Assembly: GCA_964579415.1 (NCBI GenBank)
Contig: CAZOGW010000023.1
Location: 1 to 32,806, forward strand
Direction: 5' to 3'
DNA from: CAZOGW01 sp964579415
GTDB lineage: Bacteria > Actinomycetota > Acidimicrobiia > Spongiisociales > UBA5794
Length of the DNA: 32,806 nt
A model generated the notes under the pieces. It was not told the origin of the DNA. It worked only from the letters and a program-made list of their open reading frames with translations, and did no database searches. Shown piece by piece: positions 22,905-29,637 of the stretch (its first letter is position 1; every line of letters starts with the position of its first letter). A program made the position numbers and the translations under genes.

Positions 22905-23753
22905 TCAGGGGCCGGCGGCGGTGACCAGCCAGGTGTGGGCGACGAACCTGACCGGCCCGCCGGCGAAGCCGGCGCGCAACTCGGCGCGTGCCTCTTCGAG
23001 GACGTCCTCCCAGCCGGCGGGCCCCAGCCGGGGTTCGAGCTCGGCCCGGACCGCCCGGCCCATCCCGGTGCTGAGGGCGGTCGCCAGGCGCTCCTCGACC
23101 CCGTCGCTGCCGTCGACGCCGTAGTCGCACAGGCCGTCGACCGGCTCGATCACCACATCGGACCAGCCGGCGGCGGACAGCACCTGCCGCGTCCGCTCGG
23201 GATCGGCGAAGGCGAGGGGAGCGGGGACACCGGGCTGCGGAATCGGCGGCGGCTCGGCGAGGCGGGCGATGAGCGGGCCGAGGCCCACCGTGAACATGTC
23301 GGAGCCCTCCGCCCGCCAGCACACGAAGGCGAGGCGCCCACCGGGAGCCGCCGCCGAGCGGATGTTGGCGAAGGCCGCCTCCGGTCCGCTGAAGAACATC
23401 ACCCCGAAGCGCGACACGACCCGGTCGAACCGCGGTCCGGGCGCCAGCGCCGGCAGGTCGGCGACCTCGGCGTCGGCTTCGACGACTGTCGCACCGGGCA
23501 CCCGCCGCCGCGCCGCCTCGACCATCGCCGGTGAGATGTCGACGCCGACCGCGCCGGCGCCGGCAGCCACCGCCGCCTCGAGCAGCGTCCCCGACCCGCA
23601 CCCGACGTCGAGCACCCGCTCGGCGCCGTCGAGGCCGGCAGCGTCCAGCAGGGCCGTGGTGAACGGGGCGAACGCCGCGTCGAAGATCGCCTCGTTGGCC
23701 ACCCATCCCGCGGCCGCGGTCGCCCACCGCTCCCGCCATTCTTCGTTCGCCAT
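22905..23753 (-). CDS. Class I SAM-dependent methyltransferase
   Basis: A 282-residue Rossmann-type methyltransferase. Motif I is V-L-D-V-G-C-G-S-G-T-L at about residues 47-57, the acidic ribose contact is G-V-D-I-S-P at about 70, and motif IV-like sequence is D-R-V-V-S-R-F-G-V-M-F-F near 112. L-A-F-V-C-W-R follows as the post-motif strand, all as in UbiE/methyltransf_25-like small-molecule enzymes. The C-terminal third (about 180-282) is a variable substrate cap. The ATG at 23753 begins the natural N-terminus (M-A-N-E-E-W). The acceptor molecule is unknown. It is divergent from the PPOX-fold gene. Confidence 0.88.
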   Translation of the reverse strand: MANEEWRERWATAAAGWVANEAIFDAAFAPFTTALLDAAGLDGAERVLDVGCGSGTLLEAAVAAGAGAVGVDISPAMVEAARRRVPGATVVEADAEVADLPALAPGPRFDRVVSRFGVMFFSGPEAAFANIRSAAAPGGRLAFVCWRAEGSDMFTVGLGPLIARLAEPPPIPQPGVPAPLAFADPERTRQVLSAAGWSDVVIEPVDGLCDYGVDGSDGVEERLATALSTGMGRAVRAELEPRLGPAGWEDVLEEARAELRAGFAGGPVRFVAHTWLVTAAGP

Positions 23754-23827
23754 CCGGGAGAACCTAGCGGAACGTCGCCAGAGTCAGTCGGGTGTCTCGC
23801 CTGCTCACCACGGCGGCGCCGATCGGC

Positions 23828-23839
23828 TATAAACCGGTT
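23828..23839 (+). promoter_or_regulatory. Promoter box with AACCGGTT palindrome
   Basis: TATAAA (23828-23833) is a good -10 box for the PPOX-fold gene, giving a leader of about 25 bases before the ATG at 23864. AACCGGTT (23832-23839) is an eight-base palindrome overlapping its end. The -35 is weak. Confidence 0.4.
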
Positions 23840-23863
23840 GCATCAGCGCGAGAGGAATCCACC

Positions 23864-24379
23864 ATGACGACGCCGACCGTCACCGCCGCCCGCTTCCCCG
23901 CCGACTACGGCCAGACGCCGGAGAGCCTTGCCGAGCTGCAGTCGTGGGAGGAGGTGGTGGAGCGGATCGCGGCGGCGCCGAACTACCACCTGGTGACGGT
24001 GAATGAGGATGGCACGCCCCGCCTGCGCCCCGTCGACGGGGTCTTCGTGGAGGGCACGTTGACGTTCGGCGGGTCACCCTCGACCGGCTGGGTGCGCAAT
24101 CTCGAAGCGCGTCCGCAGGCGACCGCCAGCGTGCCCGACCTGGGCAACGCCGTGGTCATCGAAGGGCACGCCGAGCTGATCACCGACCCCGACGACCCGA
24201 TCGCGGTGGCGAGCACCCCGGCCACCGTCGCCAAGTACCCGCAATACTTCCCCGACGGCAAGGTGCCGCCGTTCCAGCCCTTCTGGTGCCTGCGGGCGCA
24301 CCGGGTGTACGCCTGGCCCCTGGACGGGTTTCCCCGCCTGGCGACCCGCTTCGATTTCGACTCCGACCGGACGAGCTGA
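23864..24379 (+). CDS. Pyridoxamine 5-prime-phosphate oxidase fold protein
   Basis: A 171-residue split-barrel flavin/F420-binding-fold protein. The typical elements are E-R-I-A-A-A-P-N-Y-H-L-V-T-V-N-E-D-G-T-P-R-L-R-P-V at residues 33-57, L-T-F-G-G-S-P-S-T-G-W-V-R-N-L at 67-81, and A-V-V-I-E-G-H-A-E-L-I at 96-106. Members of this PPOX-related group bind FMN or F420 and often reduce small molecules, or serve as bilin/haem reductases; the ligand here is unknown. The ATG at 23864 follows AGAGGAA. A stem-loop including the stop codon (24375-24404) ends the gene. A divergent methyltransferase precedes it. Confidence 0.85.
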   Translation: MTTPTVTAARFPADYGQTPESLAELQSWEEVVERIAAAPNYHLVTVNEDGTPRLRPVDGVFVEGTLTFGGSPSTGWVRNLEARPQATASVPDLGNAVVIEGHAELITDPDDPIAVASTPATVAKYPQYFPDGKVPPFQPFWCLRAHRVYAWPLDGFPRLATRFDFDSDRTS

Positions 24380-24404
24380 GAACCGGGGTTCACCGGCTCT
24401 CAGC
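24375..24404 (+). terminator. Terminator-like hairpin at the end of the PPOX-fold gene
   Basis: GCTGAGAACCGG (24375-24386) pairs with CCGGCTCTCAGC (24393-24404) around a six-base loop, with one mismatch in twelve. The stop codon lies within the left arm. Confidence 0.55.
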
Positions 24405-24475
24405 AGCCGCCGAGGGCTCTTAGCCCTGCTTATGGAGTCAGGGACTGATGGGGTTCGGCGCCGCCGCTGGAGAGG

Positions 24476-24520
24476 GGCCGGGGGATGGGCGCGTCGGGGA
24501 GGGCGCGTCATCCCCCGGCC
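24476..24520 (-). terminator. Hairpin at the end of the DksA-type gene
   Basis: GGCCGGGGGATG (24476-24487) and CATCCCCCGGCC (24509-24520) form a perfect twelve-base stem with a 21-base GC-rich loop. The right arm overlaps the last codons and the stop of the DksA-type gene, so it could end that transcript or limit messages arriving from the PPOX side. Confidence 0.5.
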
Positions 24521-24807
24521 AGGCGGGAGGCACACCCGGCGCACGACGTCGAATGCGGCAGAGCTTCGAGCCGTTCGACCGGGATGGCATCGCCGCACGA
24601 CTTGCAGGCTCCGTAGGTGCCGTCGTCGATGAGGTCCAGTGCCTCGAGCACCTCCTCACGGGCGCGCTCGTACACGCCGTAGCGGAAGTCCTCAAGGTCG
24701 CCCGGCTCCGAGAGCCGAGCGTCGTAGGTTCGGAGGGCGCTGCGGAGCGAGTCGCCGAGATGGGCGACGAGTTCTGCTGGCAGCCTGGTGTCCTGTTGTG
24801 TCGTCAT
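24508..24807 (-). CDS. DksA/TraR-type C4 zinc-finger protein
   Basis: A 99-residue protein of the DksA/TraR family. The zinc finger is C-K-S-C-G (about 74-78) and C-A-G-C (about 93-96), preceded by the coiled-coil-like stretch R-S-A-L-R-T-Y-D-A-R-L and the family motif A-L-D-L-I-D-D-G-T-Y-G-A-C. Such proteins bind in the RNA polymerase secondary channel and tune transcription under stress; the short length (DksA of E. coli is 151) is normal for actinobacterial relatives. The ATG at 24807 begins the recognisable domain; a TTG at 24840 would add eleven residues. It is divergent from the XRE-type regulator gene, with a 96-base spacer. Confidence 0.85.
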   Translation of the reverse strand: MTTQQDTRLPAELVAHLGDSLRSALRTYDARLSEPGDLEDFRYGVYERAREEVLEALDLIDDGTYGACKSCGDAIPVERLEALPHSTSCAGCASRLAGG

Positions 24808-24849
24808 AATCCGATGCTCCGGGAAGGTTTCAACATCCAACCGCAGTAG

Positions 24850-24877
24850 TTAACCGAGTGCACCAAGTTGTTAGCAT
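24850..24877 (+). promoter_or_regulatory. Promoter of the RecA-like/XRE/cupin gene
   Basis: TTAACC (24850-24855), a 16-base spacer and TAGCAT (24872-24877) predict transcription from about 24884. This lies downstream of a possible TTG start at 24868, so it favours the GTG at 24904. Confidence 0.4.
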
Positions 24878-24903
24878 GGCTTAATGAAGTCATCGGTGGC
24901 GAC

Positions 24904-26004
24904 GTGAACCCCAGCTCCGGCGTCGATGCCCTCGACGATCTCCTCGACGGTCTCTTCCCCGGCGACAACGTGGTCTGGATCGGGGACCAGCCGGCGCTGC
25001 ACTCCCGGATCGAGGAGGCATTCCTCGCCGCCGGGCAAGGCCCAGGTGTGCTGGTACGGATCGCCGAGGCAGATGGCCTCCCCGACATCCCCGGCATCCA
25101 GGTCATCGACGCCCGGCCCGGCCATCCTCACGCCGAACCCACCATGCTGGAGCGGGCCATCCTCGCCGCCGGCGCTGCGCCGGGGGCGCGCATCGTGATA
25201 CGTGATCTGGACTCCCTGGTACGCCGCCTCGGCGCAGACCGTGCCTTCGGGTTCTTCACCCGGACCTGCCCCCGGCTGTTCGACATGGGCGCCCTCGCCT
25301 ACTGGCGGGCGACGCGTGCCGTCTCGGCTCCCGTGCTGGACGCGGTGCAGCGGGTCACCCAGTGCGTCCTCGACCACACCGGGGGCCGCCTCCGCGTCCT
25401 CAAGGCGGAGAACCGCCCCGCCGCCGCAGGCCACATCTTCGACATCCGGCTCGAGGGCGACGGGGTGACACTGACCGAGGTGCGGGCGCTGGGCCGGCTC
25501 GCCGAAGGGCTGCGCCGCCTCCGCACCGCCCGGGGGCTCACCCAGTCCGAAGTGGCCCGGATGGCCGGGGTCTCTCCCAGCGCCATGTCCCAGGTGGAGT
25601 CGGGCTACCGCGGCCTCAACCTCGACACGCTGCTGACGCTGGGCGAGGCGCTGGGCGTGACCCTCGACGAGCTCCTCGACTACCAGCCGCGCAGCGGGTA
25701 CGTGCTCGCCCGCCGCGACCGTGCCGTGCCCCGCAAGGGGGTCGTCGCCCTCCTCGACGACCCCACCGCCGGCCTGCGAGCCTTCCTGGTGACGCTGGGT
25801 GCGGGGGAGAGCGGCGGCCCCGCCACCATCCACAAGGGAGCCGAGCTGGTCCTGGTGGCGCAGGGGGTGGTGCAGATCGAGCTCAACGAGCAGGCGCCGG
25901 TCCTGCGCGGCGGCGACGCCCTGCTCGTCACCCACGACGCCATCCATGGCTGGAAGAACCTGCTCCCGGAGCCGGCTCGCCTGTTCTGGATCGTCCGCGA
26001 CTGA
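24904..26004 (+). CDS. Three-part regulator: degenerate RecA/KaiC-like domain, XRE helix-turn-helix, cupin
   Basis: A 366-residue protein. Residues 1-185 start S-G-V-D-A-L-D-D-L-L-D-G-L-F-P-G-D-N-V-V-W like a KaiC/RadA-type ATPase, but the Walker A loop is replaced by G-D-Q-P-A-L-H-S; a Walker-B-like strand A-R-I-V-I-R-D-L-D-S (Asp102) remains. Residues 195-255 are a clear XRE HTH (L-T-Q-S-E-V-A-R-M-A-G-V-S-P-S-A-M-S-Q-V-E). Residues 285-366 form a cupin barrel with G-A-E-L-V-L-V-A-Q-G-V-V and a histidine pair near 338-343. XRE-cupin proteins usually control metabolite genes; the N-terminal addition is uncommon. The GTG at 24904 starts the recognisable domain; a TTG at 24868 is possible. It is divergent from the DksA-type gene. 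Confidence 0.85.
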   Translation: MNPSSGVDALDDLLDGLFPGDNVVWIGDQPALHSRIEEAFLAAGQGPGVLVRIAEADGLPDIPGIQVIDARPGHPHAEPTMLERAILAAGAAPGARIVIRDLDSLVRRLGADRAFGFFTRTCPRLFDMGALAYWRATRAVSAPVLDAVQRVTQCVLDHTGGRLRVLKAENRPAAAGHIFDIRLEGDGVTLTEVRALGRLAEGLRRLRTARGLTQSEVARMAGVSPSAMSQVESGYRGLNLDTLLTLGEALGVTLDELLDYQPRSGYVLARRDRAVPRKGVVALLDDPTAGLRAFLVTLGAGESGGPATIHKGAELVLVAQGVVQIELNEQAPVLRGGDALLVTHDAIHGWKNLLPEPARLFWIVRD

Positions 26005-26067
26005 CAGGGCCGACCCGGGCGGGAGAGGTCGTCGATCACGCGCGCCGCCGCGGTGCCTGCCTCGGGT

Positions 26068-26946
26068 TCAGGCCGGGGGAGGATCCAGCCTCTTCTCGAA
26101 CCAGTGGTGGGCGTAGGGGTTGGTGTTGTACCGCTCGATGTCCCGGTACCCGGCGCGCCGGTACATGGCGATGGCCTCGGTGAGGGCCTCGTTGGTGTCG
26201 AGCACCACCCTGGTGTGTCCGAGCCGGGCCGCCTCCGCCTCGAGACCCGCCAGGAGGCGGGCACCGAGCCCGTAGCCGCGCCAGGCGCTTTCGATCCACA
26301 TCCTCTTGATCTCGGCGGTCCCCGCCCCGAGAGACTGAACCCCGCCGCAGCCAACCACCGTCCGGTCGTCCGTCACCACCAGGAAGGCCCCGCCGCGGCG
26401 GAGCGTCATCGCCTCGACGTCACCGGCGCCGCCGAGGGCCGGGTCGAACCCGGTGCCAAACCTGGCGTCGAGTTCGGCGAAGTAGCCGGCCAGCGCCTCC
26501 CCCGCCTGGGGGGAGTCGGGGGCCGTCACGGTGAACCGGACGGTGGCGGCGCGGATGATGCGCTCCGCCGCGGCGAGGGCGGTCGTCAGCGCGGCGCGCA
26601 GGCGCGGGGGCAGCGGCTCCAGCAGGCCGGCGGCGAGGTCGTCGGAGCGCCCGTCGAGCCGAAGCCGGGCGCGCCTGCCGCCGCCGGTGAGGCGCGCCAC
26701 CCGCTGCCGGGCGTCGTCGGGGTCCCGCTCCACCGTGATCAGGCCGTCGTGCTCGAGCTGGCGGAGGAGCCGACTGAAGTACCCGGAGTCAAGTCCCATG
26801 CGGCGGCGCAACTCGCCGACGCGGGCACCGCTGTCGCCGATCTCGTAGAGCAGGCGCGACGGGCCCAGTGCCCGTCCCGTTCCCAGGTAGGACTCCTCGA
26901 GGGCGCCGATACGCGGCGTGTACGCCCGGTTGAAGCTACGCAGCAC
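26068..26946 (-). CDS. MarR-GNAT fusion: regulator with acetyltransferase domain
   Basis: A 292-residue protein. Residues 1-135 are a MarR winged helix (G-P-S-R-L-L-Y-E-I-G, L-R-R-R-M-G-L-D-S-G-Y-F-S-R-L-L-R-Q-L-E, wing E-R-D-P-D-D-A-R-Q-R), and residues 145-285 are a GNAT acetyltransferase with W-R-G-Y-G-L-G-A-R-L-L at the acetyl-CoA loop and A-I-A-M-Y-R-R-A-G-Y late. Such fusions are known in actinobacteria and bacilli. The start is the GTG at 26946, the first usable codon after an in-frame stop. A 20-base near-ideal palindrome 27 bases upstream overlaps the -10 box, so autoregulation is likely. The acceptor substrate is unknown. It is convergent with the XRE/cupin gene. Confidence 0.9.
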   Translation of the reverse strand: MLRSFNRAYTPRIGALEESYLGTGRALGPSRLLYEIGDSGARVGELRRRMGLDSGYFSRLLRQLEHDGLITVERDPDDARQRVARLTGGGRRARLRLDGRSDDLAAGLLEPLPPRLRAALTTALAAAERIIRAATVRFTVTAPDSPQAGEALAGYFAELDARFGTGFDPALGGAGDVEAMTLRRGGAFLVVTDDRTVVGCGGVQSLGAGTAEIKRMWIESAWRGYGLGARLLAGLEAEAARLGHTRVVLDTNEALTEAIAMYRRAGYRDIERYNTNPYAHHWFEKRLDPPPA

Positions 26947-26972
26947 GGCGATATCGTGTTGGTCGGCGATGA

Positions 26973-26992
26973 TCTCTGATCTTAGTCAGAGA
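26973..26992 (-). promoter_or_regulatory. Operator and -10 box of the MarR-GNAT gene
   Basis: TCTCTGATCTTAGTCAGAGA is an inverted repeat with seven-base arms and a six-base centre. On the minus strand the centre includes TAAGAT (26984-26979), a TAnnnT -10 box directed at the MarR-GNAT gene. Binding there would block its own promoter. Confidence 0.65.
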
Positions 26993-27022
26993 ATTGTCGG
27001 CGGCAGCTTGCCGGCGTCACAT

Positions 27023-27613
27023 CTAGCCGGCAGCCGGCTGGTGCTCCGGGCAGTTGATACGCAGTTCGGCCGGGGGTAGGTCGATCCCGAGCAGGGCGCA
27101 GCGATGGGTGTCGCCCTCCCTCCTGTGGAAGTGGCAGGTGAGGCAGGTGCGGGCGACGGAGATGGCGCCGGAGGTGACCAGTTCGGCGATCAGGGTGAGC
27201 AGCGTCTCCAGGGTGGCTTGCTGCGTCCGGAGGGGGAGCGCCGCGATGGCCGCGACCATTTCCCGGTCGGTATCGGCCAACTCGGCGGCGAGGCGCCGGC
27301 CCTCCGGTGTGAGCACGACCGCGGCCCGGCGGCCGTCTCCGGGGTCGCGGCGGCGCCGGGCCAGCCCCTTGCGTTCCAGGGCGCCTACAGAGTCGGTGAC
27401 GGTGGGCTGGGTGACGCCTACCTCGACGGCGAGGGCGCCCACCATCGGCTCGGGAGGCGCCCCGCCGCCGAGCGTCGTCAACACATCGATCTGGAGCGGG
27501 GTGAGCCCGTGGTGGGTGGCGGCGGCCTGGCGAGCGGCCCGCTGGGCGTGGGCGATCCGGTCGAGGGCGGCGGCGATCTTGGACGCCAGGTCCTCAGGCC
27601 GGTCGTGGCTCAT
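27023..27613 (-). CDS. MarR regulator with C-terminal cysteine cluster
   Basis: A 196-residue MarR protein. The winged helix spans about 35-105 (L-T-P-L-Q-I-D-V-L-T-T-L, V-G-V-T-Q-P-T-V-T-D-S-V-G-A-L-E-R-K-G-L, wing R-D-P-G-D-G-R-R). After a dimerisation helix the tail has Cys157-L-T-Cys160-H-F-H, Cys172 and Cys188-P-E-H, giving spacings x2, x11 and x15. This could bind zinc or an Fe-S cluster, and would make the regulator redox- or gas-responsive; MarR proteins do not normally have it. It starts seven bases after the protoglobin stop, in the same operon. The ATG at 27613 is chosen; no strong Shine-Dalgarno is seen, consistent with translational coupling. Confidence 0.85.
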   Translation of the reverse strand: MSHDRPEDLASKIAAALDRIAHAQRAARQAAATHHGLTPLQIDVLTTLGGGAPPEPMVGALAVEVGVTQPTVTDSVGALERKGLARRRRDPGDGRRAAVVLTPEGRRLAAELADTDREMVAAIAALPLRTQQATLETLLTLIAELVTSGAISVARTCLTCHFHRREGDTHRCALLGIDLPPAELRINCPEHQPAAG

Positions 27614-27620
27614 CGGGGCA

Positions 27621-28208
27621 TCACCATGTCTCAGGACTGTAGGGTCGCGCCCACAGCGCCACCGAGAGAGTGACCGCCTTCAGCCAGGCGTGGTACATGG
27701 CGTCGACCTGGATCGGATCGGCTTCTCCGGCGGCGAGGAAGTCCCGGATGGTGACCGTGATCGGTACCACCAGGGTGATGAGGTGCCGCAGCGGCACGTG
27801 CGAGGAGGCCGAGTCGACCCCGTCGGTGCGGTTCTTGCCGCTGGTGTGGTGGCGGACCGCGATCTCCTCCTGGTAGGCGAGCCAGCGGGCGTCGTGGTCC
27901 CGGTTGCACAGATCGGCGATCCACCTGCCGAAGCGTCCCCTCACCGCGGTCAGGTAGTCGCCGTCGGGGACACCGTCGGCGCCGGCGAACGTGGCCACAA
28001 GATGCTCGTGACCGCCGACGAACCCGTACCAGACGTCGAGGATGGCCTCGGTCTGCGGCACCAGGATCTCGCCGGCGCGGCGCAGGGCGTCGCGGTCGTC
28101 GTCGCTCCACAGCACCGAGACCTCCAGGGCGGAGAGCTCGGCGATGGTGACGGGAGAGGGGACGGGTGACGGGTCGTCGTAGGTGTACCCGGGGATGGTG
28201 GCGGTCAT
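27621..28208 (-). CDS. Protoglobin
   Basis: A 195-residue single-domain haem protein of the protoglobin family (PF11563), related to globin-coupled sensors. V-S-V-L-W-S-D-D-D-R-D-A-L at the start, then I-L-D-V-W-Y-G-F-V-G and E-E-I-A-V-R-H-H-T-S-G-K-N-R-T-D with the proximal histidine at 120 or 121, match the archaeal Methanosarcina protoglobin pattern. It should bind O2, CO or NO; no signalling domain is attached. The ATG at 28208 starts the typical N-terminal extension. It heads a two-gene operon with the cysteine-cluster MarR (seven-base gap), which suggests a gas sensor or scavenger paired with its regulator. The 104-base leader contains alternative hairpins. Confidence 0.88.
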   Translation of the reverse strand: MTATIPGYTYDDPSPVPSPVTIAELSALEVSVLWSDDDRDALRRAGEILVPQTEAILDVWYGFVGGHEHLVATFAGADGVPDGDYLTAVRGRFGRWIADLCNRDHDARWLAYQEEIAVRHHTSGKNRTDGVDSASSHVPLRHLITLVVPITVTIRDFLAAGEADPIQVDAMYHAWLKAVTLSVALWARPYSPETW

Positions 28209-28229
28209 CGCTGGTCCTTCGGCTCGGGC

Positions 28230-28291
28230 GGGGCAGCCCCGCAGGGGTCTCGGAGGCTGCCGAAAGGTCGGCAGGTAGCTCGGGCAGCTAC
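28230..28291 (-). promoter_or_regulatory. Structured leader upstream of the protoglobin gene
   Basis: Three hairpins are stacked: GTAGCT/AGCTAC (28275-28291), CTGCCGA/TCGGCAG (28257-28274) and GGGG-CAG-CCCC (28230-28240). CCCC at 28237-28240 can instead pair with GGGG at 28244-28247, and GGCAGCC (28232-28238) with GGCTGCC (28255-28261), so the folds are mutually exclusive. This could be a terminator of the redoxin transcript or a regulatory leader. I do not recognise a known riboswitch class. Confidence 0.35.
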
Positions 28292-28312
28292 TCACCCGTT
28301 TTCAGCAGTCTC

Positions 28313-28843
28313 CTAGGTGGGTTCGCACTCCTGTCCGGGCCGGCACACGCCGGCAGGTGGTGATGGGGACGTGGCCGGTTGGGGCGACTCGGCGAGGAGG
28401 CCCCCCAGGTAGGTGCCCAGGGCGAGGTCGTCGACGGCGCCGAACAGGGAGTGGCGCAGGCGCCCGGCGCGGTCGACGAGCAGGGTGGAGGGGGTGCCGC
28501 GCAATTGGTAGCGGCCCATCGTCACCGGTATGGGACCGTCCTCGTGGCGGTCGATGCCGACGGGGAACTCGATCCGGTACTCGGAGAGGAAGGCCGCAAG
28601 GGCGTCGCGGCCCATCACGTCGTGGTGCTCGAAGACCGTGTGCAGACCGAGCACCACCACCTGGTCCCGGGGGAAGGCGCGATACACCCGTTGCGCCTGG
28701 GGGAGGCCGTGGGAGACACATCCCGGGCACAGCATCTGGAACGTCTCGACCATGACCACCCGGCCCCGCAGCTCGGCGAGGTCCTGTGGCGGCCCGTTGA
28801 GCCACTCGGTCGTGTCCAGGGTCACTTCGGTGTCATGTGCCAT
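28313..28843 (-). CDS. Thioredoxin-fold redoxin (TlpA/AhpC-TSA-like)
   Basis: A 176-residue thiol-redox protein. The active site is C-P-G-C (Cys39 and Cys42) in M-L-C-P-G-C-V-S-H-G, after V-V-M-V-E-T-F-Q. The cis-proline region is R-G-T-P-S-T-L-L-V-D near 116. It lacks a signal peptide, so it is cytoplasmic, unlike classical TlpA. The C-terminal tail has two additional cysteines in a P-x-G-V-C-R-P-G-Q-E-C motif, which could form a second redox pair or metal site. The ATG at 28843 is only six bases from a TATATT -10 box, so the transcript looks leaderless. An exceptional 17-base palindrome covers that promoter. It is divergent from the second SufR-like regulator. Confidence 0.85.
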   Translation of the reverse strand: MAHDTEVTLDTTEWLNGPPQDLAELRGRVVMVETFQMLCPGCVSHGLPQAQRVYRAFPRDQVVVLGLHTVFEHHDVMGRDALAAFLSEYRIEFPVGIDRHEDGPIPVTMGRYQLRGTPSTLLVDRAGRLRHSLFGAVDDLALGTYLGGLLAESPQPATSPSPPAGVCRPGQECEPT

Positions 28844-28849
28844 GGAATT

Positions 28850-28877
28850 AATATAGGAATCCTATATATCGTGTCAA
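28850..28877 (-). promoter_or_regulatory. Redoxin promoter covered by a 17-base palindrome
   Basis: TTGACA (28877-28872), a 16-base spacer and TATATT (28855-28850) form a near-consensus promoter for the redoxin gene. ATATAGGAATCCTATAT (28851-28867) is a perfect palindrome around one central base and fills the spacer and -10 box. Binding by the adjacent SufR-like regulator would switch the redoxin gene off; this is inference from position. Confidence 0.7.
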
Positions 28878-28967
28878 GGCGAGAGCAATTGATCCATCGC
28901 TCGCTAGAGTTATCCCATCAGCGAAGGCCGCACTCCGGCGGTCCCGGCGAGCCTCAGGAGGCGTCCC

Positions 28968-29633
28968 ATGTCCTCAGCAGCCGTCGACCGGCGACTCCTC
29001 GAACAGAGCCGGGCTCTGGGAGAACCCACCCGTCACGCCGTCTTCGTCTACGTGCGGGACGCCGCCGCCCCGGTAGGTGTCGCCGAGTTGACCAGCCACT
29101 TCGGCCTCAACCACAACGCCATCCGCCAGCATCTGGCCAAGCTGCGCGACGCCGGACTGGTGATCGAGGCACAGGGCCCGCCCACCGGCCCGGGCCGGCC
29201 GGCGCTGCTCTACCGACCCACCCCCGGCGCCCCGGAGCGCTGGGGCGGGACCGGGCCCCACGAGGAGTTGGCCATGATGCTGGTGGAGATGCTGCGCGAC
29301 GGCGCCACCGCCCGCGAGGTGGGGAGGCGCGCCGGCCGCCGCCTCGCCACCGAGCACGGTCCCGGCGATGTGGTCGGCGTCGTGGAGGCGGTGGCCCGCC
29401 GTCTCGGTTTCGAGCCGCGGGTCGAGGAGACCGGCCGTGGCGCCGACGTCATCTTGGAGAGGTGCACCTTCGTCGGTCCTGCCGCGGCGGCGCCCGGCAT
29501 CGTATGCGACCTGCACCACGGCATCGCCGAGGGTATCGCCGAGGTGTGCGGCGGTGACGGGGCCATCGCCGGGCTGGTCGTCAGGCCGCCCCGCCGGGCG
29601 GGCTGTCGGATCGAGGTGGCGGCGACCGGCTGA
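28968..29633 (+). CDS. SufR-like winged-helix regulator with C-x13-C-x13-C cysteines
   Basis: A 221-residue regulator. The winged helix runs from about 15 to 75 (L-G-E-P-T-R-H-A-V-F-V-Y-V, N-H-N-A-I-R-Q-H-L-A-K-L-R-D-A-G-L), ending in G-R-P-A-L-L-Y. The C-terminal half has Cys166, Cys180, Cys194 and Cys213, spaced x13, x13 and x18, in the arrangement of Fe-S-binding SufR-like repressors; the companion gene at 18726 shares the first C-x13-C. The ATG at 28968 follows CAGGAGG. It is divergent from the redoxin gene across a 124-base region holding a 17-base palindrome, which it probably binds. Signals could be Fe-S status, oxygen or NO. It is convergent with the CopD-like gene, with four bases between stops. 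Confidence 0.82.
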   Translation: MSSAAVDRRLLEQSRALGEPTRHAVFVYVRDAAAPVGVAELTSHFGLNHNAIRQHLAKLRDAGLVIEAQGPPTGPGRPALLYRPTPGAPERWGGTGPHEELAMMLVEMLRDGATAREVGRRAGRRLATEHGPGDVVGVVEAVARRLGFEPRVEETGRGADVILERCTFVGPAAAAPGIVCDLHHGIAEGIAEVCGGDGAIAGLVVRPPRRAGCRIEVAATG

Positions 29634-29637
29634 GGGT

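Noticed and set aside
24868..24903. TTG start at 24868 for the XRE/cupin gene
   Set aside because: The predicted promoter places transcription downstream of it, and the twelve extra residues are not part of the recognisable domain. It remains possible.
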